Assembly: GCA_016706685.1 (NCBI GenBank)
Contig: JADJJE010000053.1
Coordinates: 24,382 to 88,381 of the forward strand
Source of the DNA: Sandaracinaceae bacterium
GTDB lineage: Bacteria > Myxococcota_A > Polyangia > Polyangiales > Houyiibacteriaceae
Length of the DNA: 64,000 nucleotides
Reading direction: 5' to 3'
The notes under the pieces were generated by a model. That model ran no database searches and was not told the DNA's origin. It worked only from the letters and a program-made list of their open reading frames with translations. The position numbers and the translations under genes were made by a program. Positions within the stretch are counted from its first letter, which is position 1; each line of letters starts with the position of its first letter. Below are positions 63,972-64,000 of this stretch, in pieces.

Positions 63972-64000
63972 ATGCGTGTGCTGGTGACAGGCGGAACTGG
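63972..64000 (+). CDS. NAD(P)-dependent epimerase/dehydratase-like protein, N-terminus only
   Basis: The final 29 bases open a frame MRVLVTGGTG. This is the usual start of extended short-chain dehydrogenases such as NAD-dependent epimerases (TGGTG nucleotide loop). The rest is outside the window, so only the family start can be claimed. Confidence 0.6.

Overview
The window is very GC-rich, gene-dense bacterial chromosome. It most likely comes from the Myxococcota, and a Polyangia or Sandaracinaceae-like relative fits best. The reasons are a MYXO-CTERM-like tail (short Cys motif, hydrophobic stretch, Arg cluster) on the SpoIID-type protein at 60688-62499, many lipoproteins with Asp/Gly/Pro-rich linkers, RCC1, SBBP and LA_2272-type repeat surface proteins, hybrid kinases without membrane segments, and an EBP-like protein plus a steroid 5-alpha-reductase homologue. 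The lineage is inferred; no rRNA or tRNA gene was found in the window.

Layout. 1-4.9 kb: a Dabb protein (cut by the window edge), a Baeyer-Villiger-type monooxygenase coupled to a short-chain dehydrogenase, two uncharacterised proteins and a frame-disrupted EamA transporter. 5-13.4 kb: a frame-disrupted hybrid histidine kinase, an L7/L12-like membrane protein, a secreted protein, a frame-disrupted Sel1 lipoprotein and a DTW-domain tRNA modification enzyme with an extra C-terminal domain. 13.4-17.4 kb: a glutathione S-transferase, a large RCC1-repeat lipoprotein and a small membrane protein. 17.4-25.9 kb: an envelope locus. On the minus strand exbB-exbD-tonB is followed by an ECF sigma factor, a membrane anti-sigma candidate and a surface-repeat protein; divergently there is a TonB-dependent receptor carrying its own TonB-like N-terminal domain, and a lipoprotein.

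25.9-37.2 kb: RtcB RNA ligase, an OB-like lipoprotein, an EBP-like membrane protein, an OmpA-like lipoprotein, a steroid 5-alpha-reductase family protein, a second hybrid kinase and an EF-G paralogue (fusA2 type) with a strong terminator. 37.2-43.5 kb: a non-coding segment rich in inverted repeats, Bax-inhibitor-1 and M50 protease-like genes, a repeat element, a DUF3095 protein, a CAP-domain lipoprotein, a LON-domain protein and an EF-hand protein. 43.6-47.8 kb: a complete TolC/permease/ATPase/adaptor exporter operon. 47.8-54.3 kb: a chimeric surface lipoprotein, a frame-disrupted radical SAM/SPASM gene with a long unrecognised C-terminal half, a small Cys-containing neighbour, a hotdog protein and a lipoprotein. 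54.3-64 kb: a REPIN-like repeat, a DUF6506/LysR divergent pair, thiolase, aldo-keto reductase, several uncharacterised proteins, the SpoIID-type surface protein and the first codons of an epimerase.

How it fits together. Most of the window is ordinary chromosomal housekeeping and envelope biology. The two linked systems are the TonB/ECF/receptor locus and the TolC-linked ABC exporter. The least explained items are the radical SAM protein with its neighbour, the non-coding repeat families, and four genes (five shift points) in which a single-base frame change interrupts an otherwise intact family match. The frame changes may be sequence errors or recent mutations.
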